Assembly (NCBI GenBank): GCA_905250115.1
Contig: CAJNOI010000102.1
Span: 62,001-126,000, forward strand
DNA: 64,000 nucleotides
Direction: 5' to 3'
Source of the DNA: Adineta steineri
Lineage: Eukaryota; Rotifera; Eurotatoria; Adinetida; Adinetidae
Shown here: piece after piece, positions 35,026 to 45,212 of the stretch
How positions within the stretch are numbered: the first letter of the stretch is position 1
Layout of the letters: every line of letters begins with the position of its first letter
Notes under the pieces: model-generated
What the model was told of the DNA's origin: nothing
The model's database searches: none
Seen by the model: only the letters and a program-made list of their open reading frames with translations
Program-made: the position numbers and the translations under genes

Positions 35026-35143
35026 ACATTTATTTTTATTTTATTTTTGTAAATTAAATCTTTTTCTTTCGTTTTCTATTTTATAAAAAGATTGCATTCT
35101 ATATATTTTCATACTTATATATCAAGCAAAAATCATAAAAAAA

Positions 35144-35186
35144 CTCAATCTGCAGTCGAATGTTCTACCACTGAACTATATCCCCC
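35144..35186 (-). pseudogene. 5' half of a tRNA-Cys-like gene
   Basis: On the minus strand the sequence reads GGGGGATATAGTTCAGTGGT, then AGAACATTCGACTGCAGATT. That is the acceptor 5' strand, D-arm and anticodon arm of tRNA-Cys with anticodon GCA. A T-run follows and the T-arm and 3' acceptor are missing, so this is a truncated copy. Confidence 0.6.
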
Positions 35187-36923
35187 ATGATAAATTTAAA
35201 TGATATTATTCTATAGAGTATAGAACAAAAAACTTATGAAAGACTCAAGTTAAATATATTGCGATGAAAACTAAATACAAGAAAATATAATAATGATAAA
35301 ATGTTTCTGTATAATAATAAATAATATTTCGATAGACACAACAAGAAAAGATTTCTAAATATATTTTTAAAAGCTGATTGGTAATTTGTTACTGTCTTAA
35401 AACCTTCATCTATATATCGATGGAATGAAAGAGTGGAGAAATATTATAGAATACTAGCTGAGATATTATTCTTTCTGTATTAGTGTTCAAAGCATAAAAA
35501 CAATTACAAAGTCATGTATAAAACAAGGATAACAATCTACAATCAAATATACTACGAGCTCCTTATTTCTAAGGATGTGACTGTGACGTAAATAAAAAAC
35601 AGACGCATCTACATCCATCCACCCCACACCCTCGTCGTCGATTGTCTATTATTTCATATTATGAGATCGAAATTTTTATATTATTACTCAACAATCTATT
35701 TATATTTTTGATATAAATAAAAGAATAGAATCGTTAGTTGTTAAGAAAACAAAAATATACGGATTGATCAATATCTATTGTCAAACTCGATTTTTCAATT
35801 ATGACAACTTTAACATTATGCATCATTTTAGAAAGATATTGATAGACAAGATACTTTTTCATTCGAAAACATTCTACTTTCTATCGAATTGCATATTCGT
35901 TAAAAGAATTGAATAAGAATAAACTATTAGAAAGCAATTCTTGTATCTTCATCGAACTGATACACAAGTGAATAATCAATCGAAGAGCAGGTATTATGTG
36001 ATTGTCGAATAGGATGCACTCTCCTTCATAGATGCTTATTCAACATCGGTATATTCATTTCGAAGCACATCAATTTCAAATTTCGATTGATTCAGTTGTA
36101 CGTTTAAACGAAACTCAGTGGTAGTGCACGTACTCATTTTCATATAATCTGGCGTTTTAACTTGTCTGAAATATCAATCTGTCTTCCTCAGATATTGAAT
36201 GAAGAAAAATAAATAAATTTCTTTTTTATATTTCTCAATATCTAAAAATGAAAAGTTCTTATTGGCAAATATAAATCTATTCAGATTCGAGGTGTACTTA
36301 CTTTATTTTATAAATAAAAAAGATAAAAAATAAAGATGAAGATTATCTTTATTTATAGAAATAAAGCCAAGATAAAGAATAAAGCATGACTTCTATAAAC
36401 AAAAAAACTAAATTATTGACAAAGCAACAAGTAATGTGAATTAAAAAATGTACTGTAGCTTAGAAATATTTTTTTATCCAAAAAAGGTTTATACAAAATC
36501 AGTAAAGTGTCGAAAAATTTCATTCATGAAGTTTCATAATATTTGTATAATTACTTTTTTTAATATAAAAATATATATTTAAAAATTGGTCCAAATGATA
36601 AAAACGTGGAGCCCATCTTTTATTTGGAGAAGAGCTTCACTCAAATTAAAGTTCTATTCACTTTTATAAAAAAAATGTCATACGATTTTAGAAAAAGAAT
36701 AGTAAAGTTTTCAAATATTATTGAAAGGATTTAATAAAATAACTAACATGACATTAAGACAACTAATCAGCTAAAAAAGAAGTGCATTAGCATATTATTA
36801 TTTTCTAATTGATAAAAAAAACATTTGTAACATTAATTTATTTATTTTGCTGTCATCTACAAAGTCATTCTTTATTCTTTATAAAGTAAAGGTAAACGAG
36901 CATCTCTAGTTGAGACTCCTATC
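35187..36923. other. Intergenic, no gene seen
   Basis: About 1.7 kb of AT-rich DNA. It holds one fold-back element (35571-35633) and TTTATAAATAAAAAAGATAA / TTATCTTTATTTATAGAAAT style inverted AT motifs near 36310-36360. No coding signal. Confidence 0.45.
35571..35633. repeat. Telomere-like fold-back element
   Basis: AAGGATGTGACTGTGACG opposite CCATCCACCCCACACCCTCG. The left arm is more decayed than the right. Confidence 0.45.
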
Positions 36924-37874
36924 ATGTCGTCCGAAATGGAATATATCAAAACATTAGTATCAGCACAAACATATTTATATCAATTTGGTGCTGCATTTTT
37001 GATCTGTATTGGTATTATCGGTTGCATATTTAGTTTGATTATTTTTTCGAAGAAGTATTTTCGAAAAAATCCATGCTCCGTCTATTTTATTGCATACAAC
37101 ATTGTTAATCTTTTTCAAATATGTGTAGTTCTGTCAGAACTAATGCTAACATACGGTTATAGCATTAGTACTGCGTCATGGAGTAACAGTTTTTATCGTT
37201 TTACTTATTTTAGCGGATACGTTGTTGATATTCTTAGTTCATTTTATTTGATTTTGGCCTCAACTGACCGAATGTTATGTACCCCACGAAATGCACGCAT
37301 TCGTCTGTATAGTAATCGTCGTGTTGCATATACGTGTATTATCGTTGGTACAATATGTAGTATGTTATTTCACAGTCCTGCATTAGTTTTCGCCAAGATC
37401 ATAGAAATTATACCGAATTATTATACCTGTTATTCGCCTTCTAACGGTTATTTAGCATTTATAAACTATTATGAATTAATGAAAGTCATCCTCATACCTA
37501 CACTTATGATTATCTGTGAAATATATACAATCAAGAACATTCAATCTTCACATCGAGCAAGAGTTAATCCTGTGTCAAATACAGTGGGTACTGTTCTAAA
37601 TCCTGGTCGTCCGAAAGATCGTCAACTGATCAAAATATTACTTGTCAATATTACTGTTTACATTATTTTCAATCTGATGCCTGCAGTTGTTTCTCTCTAT
37701 GAGCAAATCATTCAATATCAAAGTAAGAGTCTAGCACAAAGTCAAATGAATTCGTTTTTGATGAGTGTAAGCATTTTTGTTAATTATATTCCAATATCTA
37801 TTAGTTGCTATATTAATTTAATGGTATCGAAAACATTTAGAAACGAAATCATAAATGTACTTTTGTGCAAATAA
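36924..37874 (+). CDS. Orphan 7TM receptor (rhodopsin-like GPCR)
   Basis: Intronless, 316 aa, seven hydrophobic segments. The end of TM3 reads ASTDRMLCTP, a DRY-like motif (DRM). Cys before TM3 is not obvious, but loop 2 has YYTCYSPS. The short N-terminus and loop 3 (RPKDRQLIKILL) resemble neuropeptide-type receptors expanded in bdelloids. Not closely related to the pair at 8669/14215. Plasma-membrane receptor, ligand unknown. Confidence 0.83.
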   Translation: MSSEMEYIKTLVSAQTYLYQFGAAFLICIGIIGCIFSLIIFSKKYFRKNPCSVYFIAYNIVNLFQICVVLSELMLTYGYSISTASWSNSFYRFTYFSGYVVDILSSFYLILASTDRMLCTPRNARIRLYSNRRVAYTCIIVGTICSMLFHSPALVFAKIIEIIPNYYTCYSPSNGYLAFINYYELMKVILIPTLMIICEIYTIKNIQSSHRARVNPVSNTVGTVLNPGRPKDRQLIKILLVNITVYIIFNLMPAVVSLYEQIIQYQSKSLAQSQMNSFLMSVSIFVNYIPISISCYINLMVSKTFRNEIINVLLCK

Positions 37875-38194
37875 ACTATTATCTATGTTCGTAAATGTGA
37901 AATACACTTATGTTTTTTTTTGTTCTTACAATTTATGTATACATTTTTCTTTACATTAGTAAATTTTTATCCTTGAGAATATGGTGGTCTGGCATAACGG
38001 TTCGGGACATTATAAGTGCTTATTTCTTCACGTTCAAGTTATTCTAACACTGTATAACGTTTGTTTATTTCCAGTTAAACAGAGAAGTATAACGAACATA
38101 AAAAGCAAAATTAGACATGTGATTGGATCTATGCACATAAACAAAAAGTTTAATATACGATTAAATGAAAAGTTATAGAAATAATAAGTTAGAT

Positions 38195-38236
38195 AGGGTG
38201 TGGGTAATCACCTCACCATCATCCACACTCTCAAGA
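38195..38236. repeat. Telomere-like fold-back element
   Basis: TAGGGTGTGGGTAATC opposite CATCCACACTCTCAAGAT. Confidence 0.6.
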
Positions 38237-38381
38237 TGATTCACCATTTTTTTATTATTCACCGTCACACGTTCATCATTACGCCATCTAAAGAAGCAAT
38301 ATTCATATCTGATCAGGGATGCGCAGTTTCAGTAAATCATGCGCTGTCAGCACTAACAGTGATACATCGTAGCACTGACAC

Positions 38382-38435
38382 TGAGGGTGTGGGTGTTAGT
38401 ATGGTTGAAATAAAATACTCACATCCACACTCTCA
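38382..38435. repeat. Telomere-like fold-back element
   Basis: TGAGGGTGTGGGTGTTAG opposite CTCACATCCACACTCTCA. A C-rich half copy with ACACCCACATCCTCG follows at 38471-38509. Confidence 0.65.
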
Positions 38436-38792
38436 ATATGGCGTGAGGATATAGAAATTTTCTTTCATCAACGCGCACACTCATACCCTTTCACACCCAC
38501 ATCCTCGTCATTATATCGTAGTTAATATAATATCTATTTTGTTGAATAATATGAAGAAATCCAATTCTCTTCTTCCGAAGAAACTGCCAACTTACAGAAT
38601 AATTAGAAACATTTTTATATATATCAGCTAAGGAAGAAACAAATTTGATACAATCAAAATATGCGTCCTTTTTAAGCAAATAGTTATTCGCACCCTTATT
38701 AAAATAAGAAGAGAAAACGAACAAGCCATTTACTTTATTCGTCTGTCAATCATTAGGAGAAATACGTCAACAACCTTCGTCGAAATCGAATT

Positions 38793-39473
38793 ATGTCTTC
38801 TGTTCAATCAACATTGCTTAACATTGAATCATGGTTAATGGGTACACTAGCATATTACTGTGTATTATATCATCAGCATATTGAAATACCACGAACACAA
38901 ACGACTTTAAAAGGAAATGATATTGTTCAAGGACTACGAGAAAAAAATAATAATTCTTTTTTTCACATATTAATCATGTTAGAATTCATTTTGAGAAACT
39001 GGTCTAAAATTCCATTTTTTATATCAATCATGGCATTTATCGGCTTAACTAGATCTTTCGAATTCGTTGTAAATCTATATGGGATTTTCTGTTTGTGGAT
39101 AAACACAAGTTATTATCGTGGATTGATTGCTATGATAATGTCAATTCTTTTTATAACCTGTAGTGGTTTAATCATTCTTGAAACATTAAACGATCAAACT
39201 ATTATCTTTTGTTGTACAATCTTTATTTTTCTTCTTGGTTGTTCACTCAAAATCCCATCAGAAGCGTTTGAAATAGAATATTTATTTAATAGACAAATAC
39301 TGAGTATGGTTCTCTGCTGTCTTAGCCTATTTATAATGAAATTAATCTTAATATTGATTCGTTGGTATTGTTTCTATATACCGATGCCCTTCGTCGTCAT
39401 TCAAATTCTTGTTTTCAATCGTGACTTTACGCTTTCACTTTTTAAAGACAATTTCCGCCCATTATGGCTGTAG
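38793..39473 (+). CDS. Multi-pass membrane protein, function unknown
   Basis: Intronless, 226 aa. A polar N-terminal third (to about residue 60) with ESWLMGTLAYYCVLYHQ is followed by four or five hydrophobic segments from residue 62 to the end, and FRPLWL closes the protein. No family motif recognised. Codon use and length look like a real gene, but there is no homology evidence. Confidence 0.5.
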   Translation: MSSVQSTLLNIESWLMGTLAYYCVLYHQHIEIPRTQTTLKGNDIVQGLREKNNNSFFHILIMLEFILRNWSKIPFFISIMAFIGLTRSFEFVVNLYGIFCLWINTSYYRGLIAMIMSILFITCSGLIILETLNDQTIIFCCTIFIFLLGCSLKIPSEAFEIEYLFNRQILSMVLCCLSLFIMKLILILIRWYCFYIPMPFVVIQILVFNRDFTLSLFKDNFRPLWL

Positions 39474-39656
39474 TGCAAAAAATTGAAGCATGGACAAAAT
39501 GAATCTTATTTTTCTTTTTTTATACATTTTTTTTATTTTACTTCACTTATACATGAGATAAGATATTTGATGATTTTCGAGCAAGAATTTCTATTAATTC
39601 CTTAATGCTTTTTATTAAAATGCATCTTTTACTACTCTTAACTCACATTTACACCC

Positions 39657-39995
39657 TCATGGCTGATAAAGTTCACAGCTGCTTAGGTTACCGGTTAGCT
39701 CTGTATTTGTACAAACAATAACTTCACCCGTACTGTTAAGCATCGTAACTGTGTGATAATCTTGACCAACAGCTAGGTTGAGTATTGTTGTTAAAGTAAG
39801 CGTTAAGGGATTGAAAAGTTTTACTGTATTCAAATTAGGATCTCGTCCAATTAATAAAACTTGGCCGTCCTGAAGAAGAGTAGGTGTGTGGACGGATCGC
39901 TCGTACCGTAACGTACAAAGGAGAGCGTTGTCACATTAAACAAATCACATATATTCAGATAGCCCGTAATGTATCCACGAGCGAAGAGAATTTAT
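39657..39995 (-). pseudogene. Kelch-like repeat relic
   Basis: Read on the minus strand: GYLNICDLFNVTTLSFVRYG in one frame, then after a shift SVHTPTLLQDGQVLLIG, NTVKLFNPLTLT, DYHTVTMLNSTGEVIV and SCELYQP. These match the HTAS/NGxVLV/AELY pattern of the intact Kelch genes. A frameshift near 39910, lack of other repeats and no upstream exon mark it as a relic. Its terminal TGA lies in a TGAGGGTG motif of the fold-back family. Confidence 0.62.
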
Positions 39996-40020
39996 TGAAT
40001 TAAGCCAATGTAGGTGGCCA

Positions 40021-40076
40021 GGATGGGTGTGGATGAACAGAAGAGTAGAATCCACACCCAAATCCGCATCCTCAAG
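40021..40076. repeat. Telomere-like fold-back element
   Basis: GGATGGGTGTGGATG opposite ATCCACACCCAAATCCGCAT, then CCTCAAGG. 40077-40470 holds only AT-rich 3' flank of the GTPase gene. Confidence 0.6.
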
Positions 40077-40470
40077 GTATGGAAATAATTAGTAGTAGTT
40101 ATTTTTTCTTCTAAATGATAATTGTTTTCAAATATTGTTTATTAAACTAGACTTCATACAAGACTCCCTGAAAATAATGCGTTCATATTCAGATGATTGA
40201 GAAAGATGTCATAAAGGAATTTATTCGATTAGAATTAAATAGGTATACTACATAAAAATTAGTAACTGTAACTAGGAGGATATAGAGGCTACAAAGAGAC
40301 AATCTAATATATTTAGGTAAACCATATATTTGATCTCGAAAGGGAAATCAGTAATAGAAATGAATAAAGAAATCGAATTGTTTAAAAAATGAAACAGGAG
40401 ATATAGAGAGAGAAAAAATAGAAGTTTTGTTTGATAAATTGAATAATTGTGACAATATAGGAGATAATAA

Positions 40471-42263
40471 TTATTCAGCATATTTATAAATTCGTATAAC
40501 CTTTCGTAGTGTTCCGCATTGATTACATTGAACAGTTTGATCTCCTGTTGTCTGTATTTGTCTACATGCATCACAAACCATTTTTTCATCTTGCCGATTA
40601 TAATGATAATAATTTCCTGTTCGTTTCGAAAGATAACTTTTTTTCCAATGTACACCATTAGAAGTACCACCTTGACGTTCACATTTTCGGCATGGTGCAA
40701 GACGATATCTAACTGGTTTTGGATATTTTAATGAATTATAAATACGTTTTTCGCGAAGAACAAGATCTCGTTTATTTTCTATTTTTCTTTCTATTTCTCC
40801 GAGCAATCTTTTTTGCTCAGCTTGTTGTTGTATTAAACTTTTAATAACTGAATTTTCACGTATCTGTCTGATAATGAATTCTGGTTCATGATATCCATCC
40901 ATTTGTATTTTGATAATTTTGAATTGTTCTTGAACTACTTTAGGTAATTCAAATAAAGCATTTTCTAACTGACTATTATCAAGATAATCGTCTGCCAGTT
41001 CGTTATCAAGATCATAGATTTGATGACGTGCTAAACGTATCATTGAACTAAAATATTTTCTTGTTATACGATCACGTTCATTTTTCATTTGATCATCTGA
41101 TATGATAATTGTTCCAGGTGTTTCTGGCATTTTTCGTTGATTAATAGCATCACCAAGAATATTTTGAGCATATTCAAGTAATTCTTGCTCAAACAGAGCT
41201 ATTTGTTCATTAACAATTTCATTTTCAAAATGCGTTAATAAATATCGATTGATTAATGTATCAGCATTGGGCATTTTATTTTCATTAAGAACATCAATTA
41301 AATCACTCATTAAAGCTGTTAATTCAGCTGGTGGAATAAAAAGAGAATTTTGACCGGCTGATATTTTTTTTCCACCATTTGATAATAATTGTTGAATGGC
41401 TAATTTCAACGATATATAAAATTCTCTTGATGATTCATTTCTTAATATTGTATGAATATCTAATTGTTGATTATTATCTTTTAATGCTTTTGGTAAATCA
41501 TCAATATTAACTGCATCAATTTTGGTAAAAATTCAGTGATAAAATCATAACGTGATTGAATTGATTGATTTTCATGTTGTGATAATGTACTTGACGTATT
41601 GGTGAAAATATTCTTTAGCCATTGTTCTTTTGAAATTTCTACATCACCTTGTTTTGGATCAGTATGACAAAATGTTGGCGTGTCCATTGCTATTAACCAT
41701 AAATTAGGTAATACATACGATGAACGCATAGCTTTGAAGCGATGTAAAGCATAATACAAATCTTCATATAAAAATCGATCAACACGACCTGTACGAAGAA
41801 CAACAGCAAATGCTGTACTCATTAACATGCAGAATAAATATAAATTTTTCCCAGTTTGTTCATCTGCTTCTCCCATTCCTTCACAATCCAATACTAATAT
41901 TGAACCTTGTTGATTTTCATCTAAATGAGATAATGGTTCAGACCACATCCAAATACCTTGTGTAACACGTGTACTACTTCTTCCACTGAGGAATGGCCGT
42001 AATGGTGGGTCAAAAGGTATCCTGTGCAATGTTTCCACCATTAAACTTGCTAGTTTACTTTTCCCGACTCCTACTTTTCCAACTAAGGCAACTATTGATA
42101 TGGGTGATTGAAATCTTTCTGATATAATTTCTTGTGCACGTTCATTGATCTCCAACTTTGGCACGTACTGAGGATCTTTTCGTTCTTCTTCGGTTGTTGA
42201 AACACATCGAATAAGTTCAATACAGCCTTCTTCTTTTTCTTCATCATTTATTGGTTCAGCCAT
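40471..42263 (-). CDS. Guanylate-binding-protein-like GTPase, one frameshift
   Basis: Start at 42263 (MAEPINDEE). The first frame runs to 41481 and the second continues to 40471, together about 595 aa. The frames join if one A is added in the CCAAAATTGATG stretch near 41520, so a one-base deletion or sequencing error is likely. The GBP/atlastin-type G domain shows the P-loop GKVGVGKS at about residues 62-69, the GBP-typical RVTQGIWMW switch and DCEG at about 126-129. A helical, charged region follows. The C-terminus carries paired Cys (CRKCERQ, CDAC, CNQC), probably a zinc ribbon. GBPs are large GTPases of cell-autonomous immunity that assemble on membranes. No CaaX box, so membrane binding would be by other means. 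Confidence 0.8.
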
Positions 42264-43330
42264 ATTTGATAGATTTTTCTGAAAAAAGTGAAACAAAACT
42301 TAAACGACCATCACTTTCTGTGTAATAACTGCTAAATCTCAAATCGAATTTTTCCCTATTTAATTAATATGCACAAAAATAACTGAACATACTTCCCGAG
42401 TAGTTTTCAAGTAATATTTATAATGAATCAATCGGTTAGTCCTGCCATTCTTTTATAATTACCATGTAAGTTTGCAATCTATTGATAAAGGGTGTGGGTG
42501 TGGGTGTGAGAGAAGAAGAGCCCTTAACACCCACACCCACCTAGATTCTTGCTGTGTGTGTCTCCGTTAGCATACAACAATTATTCTTCACACGTGAGTT
42601 TAGTACAATCTAGTGTTTTAGTTTTAATCAAATCGAATGATATAAGAGAATTGTGTCGAATGCTATGCAAGTTTTTGCATGCTTTCATCTGCGTTTTATC
42701 CGTTGCAGAGAAATTGATCATAGCTGATAGAGTTAGTGCGATAAAGTCCCCATTACGTTTTCTATTAAGCTAGCTATTGATTTTGCTAAATAAATATCAT
42801 GTCGGAGAGGTTGTAAAGAATAAGTCTTTAGTTCATGGCAGACATAATCAAAATTTAATGAGTGAGAAAAAGGTGGAAGAATACCTTGCGTACAGTATAG
42901 TGGATAAGAGCGTCTACATGCCACTCAATTATTCATAGATTCAACTGTTCGAGTATTTCACTTTTCACATATTTGATGAAGCAGTCAAATATTCATCTGT
43001 TCAACCTTTTTGTTATCGTTCGACTCAAAGGAAACATTAACCGCCGAAGTAATCGATTATCTAAATTTTCAACTTTTTCTATTGATCACATTACTTATTG
43101 TGGTGAAGTAGATTATTTCCTTTATATTGACGCCAAGGTATATGAAGATGAGACTGTTTGTCTCACTATAACTATCACGACTATCTGTAAACTCTATTGA
43201 ATCGAGAAGTACTCGAATTCATCTTCGGTCTTTACATCTACCCACCGAAACGTAAAAAAATAACACCATACTTACTACTGAGTTGTGAAATAATTTTCTT
43301 CTCTTCGTGCGAGAGTGACAATAATTTTTT
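42264..43330. other. Intergenic, no gene seen
   Basis: One good fold-back element (42489-42543). Short ORFs at 42549 and 42973 show no motif and are not called. Confidence 0.4.
42489..42543. repeat. Telomere-like fold-back element
   Basis: AGGGTGTGGGTGTGGGTGTG opposite AACACCCACACCCACCT; near-perfect (GGGTGT) units, 220 nt upstream of the GBP-like gene. Confidence 0.8.
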
Positions 43331-43690
43331 ATGGAAAAAAAATATAACAATGAGAGCAAAAAATATTCCTTCCGATATTGAGAATGTAAGAACGATGATA
43401 AACAAGTTTCTTTCCCGGAAAAGAGTCTGAGGGCGATAGTATATAAGTTTTTTTCTGAAAAAGAAAATGTAACAACGCGCGCAGAAAGTATTTCTTCCAA
43501 TATTGAGAGTCTAAGAACGATGATAGGCAAATTTCTTTTCTGGGAAAGAGTCTGTGAGGATGGAAATAAATAAGTTTTTTTTCTGGAAGGAGAATGTAAT
43601 TATGATGATAAACAAGTTTTTCCGAGAAAAATAGTGTAACAAAACAAATAAGAAACAGTTTTTCAGGAGGTAGAGTGTAGGAATGAGAAT
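43331..43690. repeat. 125-bp tandem repeat, about three copies
   Basis: Landmarks TAACAATGAGAGC (43345), TAACAACGCGCGC (43470) and GTAATTATGATG (43597) recur every 125-127 nt, with GATGATAAACAAGTTTCTTT and GGAAAGAGTCTG shared. Copies are diverged and the third is partial. The repeat creates chance ORFs on both strands. Confidence 0.65.
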
Positions 43691-44714
43691 GAGTTGTGCT
43701 CGCAGACAATGCCTGCAAGATTTGCTCACTTCCTCCAACCAAAAACACGAGAAATCCTTGCAGTATTTTTGTCAAATTCTTAGGGATATAGAACGAACAT
43801 ACCAACGAGGTGTCATAGGAAATACGACTCATTTTTTTAAATTGATAAGACTCTTCGCGTCATACACATTTTGACATTATCATTAAAAGCTGAATAGAAA
43901 AGAGTTCAATTGAAAACACAATTTGTTTGATTCATCGTGTTACAATAGCTGGGAGGGTGTGGGTGTGTATAATATTGAAATCTCTGATTCTCACCCACAT
44001 CCTCAAAAACTGGAACCTAAAAACTTTTGTAATTCTTCTTGGATATTTGTAAGTTGCTTTCATCAGCAAAAAGCTTAGATATTTTTTATAAAATTATACT
44101 TTAATAGTAGATAAGTTTGCAGCTAACATTTTACACTCAATATTGCAACACGTTTTTTGTCTACTAACAACAATTGTTTTTCAATATGAACGCTGTTATT
44201 ACCTATTTCCATGTCTTATTTCCGAGACGAGAACAAATAATAAAATAATGCGCGTCAAGCGATGAAAAACTAACAAACTTGCTGGAAATAAAATAGAATA
44301 GTAAACATCAGACTGCTACCCGTAGAACAAACCTTGTGATCGCATGCCTCCGAGGATTTTTATATTCTTTTCCTTAAGAAATGTCATTTCTACTTTTCCC
44401 GTTGTACTATGAAGCGAATGGATCAATTACTTCATAGAGTTTGATGAGTTGTCATAAATTTACGCTTCTCTTACTTTATTGTTTGTCGCTCCGTTTTCTA
44501 TCCACACAGCCGTTAAAATCGATCATTATCTTTTTATTATATTGTTCTTTTTTGTTAGCCTTTTGTAACATCGTCGCTTAGTAATACATATTGTATCGGC
44601 AAATCGATGCTATGTATTCTTTAAGTTCTCAATAATATTTTAAAAATAATATTCTAGATCATTCTCACCATACTGATCGGCAGAATAGTTGTACCCGTAT
44701 ACCTTATACAATAT
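43691..44714. other. Intergenic, no gene seen
   Basis: One fold-back element at 43952-44007, otherwise AT-rich without coding signal. Confidence 0.45.
43952..44007. repeat. Telomere-like fold-back element
   Basis: GGGAGGGTGTGGGTGTGT opposite CTCACCCACATCCTCAA. Confidence 0.7.
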
Positions 44715-45212
44715 ATGCCACCCCGGAGTTCCTTACTGCTTATCGGTATTTTTGGCATCTCATTCGCTTTGCATATATTTTTGCAACATAAAATTGCCCA
44801 GTGTCATCGATCACGAAAGCAACACTTTTATTCCGGATGGTTTGCAGCTGGTTGGCCGTATGCTGTCGCTCATTGTTTGATTACATATGGTTTACCTCAA
44901 CTTTTGATATTGTTCGGATTTGGTCCTCTAGGTATAATTCGTCACTCTATCGCTTCCTGGATTCAATCTGTATGGGGTGCATCGATCGTCTTCTCTTTTC
45001 TACAATCAATTGGAGCTCGAGGTGGAATATCTAATCGATTTCTGAAATTGCTTGGTATCGCACGTATAATTGAGAAAATAAGAAGCTGGTTTTGGGATGA
45101 CGATTATATTGCACAATGTGTCAATTACTATGAATGGTGGTCAACTGTTTTAAGTATAATAGAACTTGTGGTTTGTTTTATTATTTACTGGCTTCTCAGA
45201 CGTCGACGATAA
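44715..45212 (+). CDS. IFI6/IFI27-like small membrane protein
   Basis: Intronless, 165 aa. The central region has the glycine/serine-rich hydrophobic pattern of the Ifi-6-16 (ISG12) family: GFGPLGIIRHSIASWIQSVW, then ASIVFSFLQSIGARGG. There are two further hydrophobic segments, near residues 6-22 and at the C-terminus (IIELVVCFIIYWLL before RRRR). Known relatives sit in mitochondrial or ER membranes and affect apoptosis and antiviral responses; whether that holds here is inference. The C-terminal extra segment and basic tail are unlike the short vertebrate forms. The family call rests on the central motif only. Confidence 0.65.
   Translation: MPPRSSLLLIGIFGISFALHIFLQHKIAQCHRSRKQHFYSGWFAAGWPYAVAHCLITYGLPQLLILFGFGPLGIIRHSIASWIQSVWGASIVFSFLQSIGARGGISNRFLKLLGIARIIEKIRSWFWDDDYIAQCVNYYEWWSTVLSIIELVVCFIIYWLLRRRR

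Larger units (their letters stand above)
37875..38792. other. Intergenic with clustered fold-back motifs
   Basis: Three telomere-like motifs lie within about 310 nt (38195-38236, 38382-38435 and a half copy at 38471-38509). No supported gene; short ORFs here overlap the repeats. Confidence 0.5.

Noticed and set aside
42549-42773. 74-aa ORF upstream of the GBP-like gene
   Set aside because: No motif; begins just after a fold-back element and has no conserved neighbour.
43219-43832. Minus-strand ORFs of 103 and 167 aa
   Set aside because: They are produced by the 125-bp tandem repeat (repeated FSFSEKN- and FPRKE-like strings) and show no domain.
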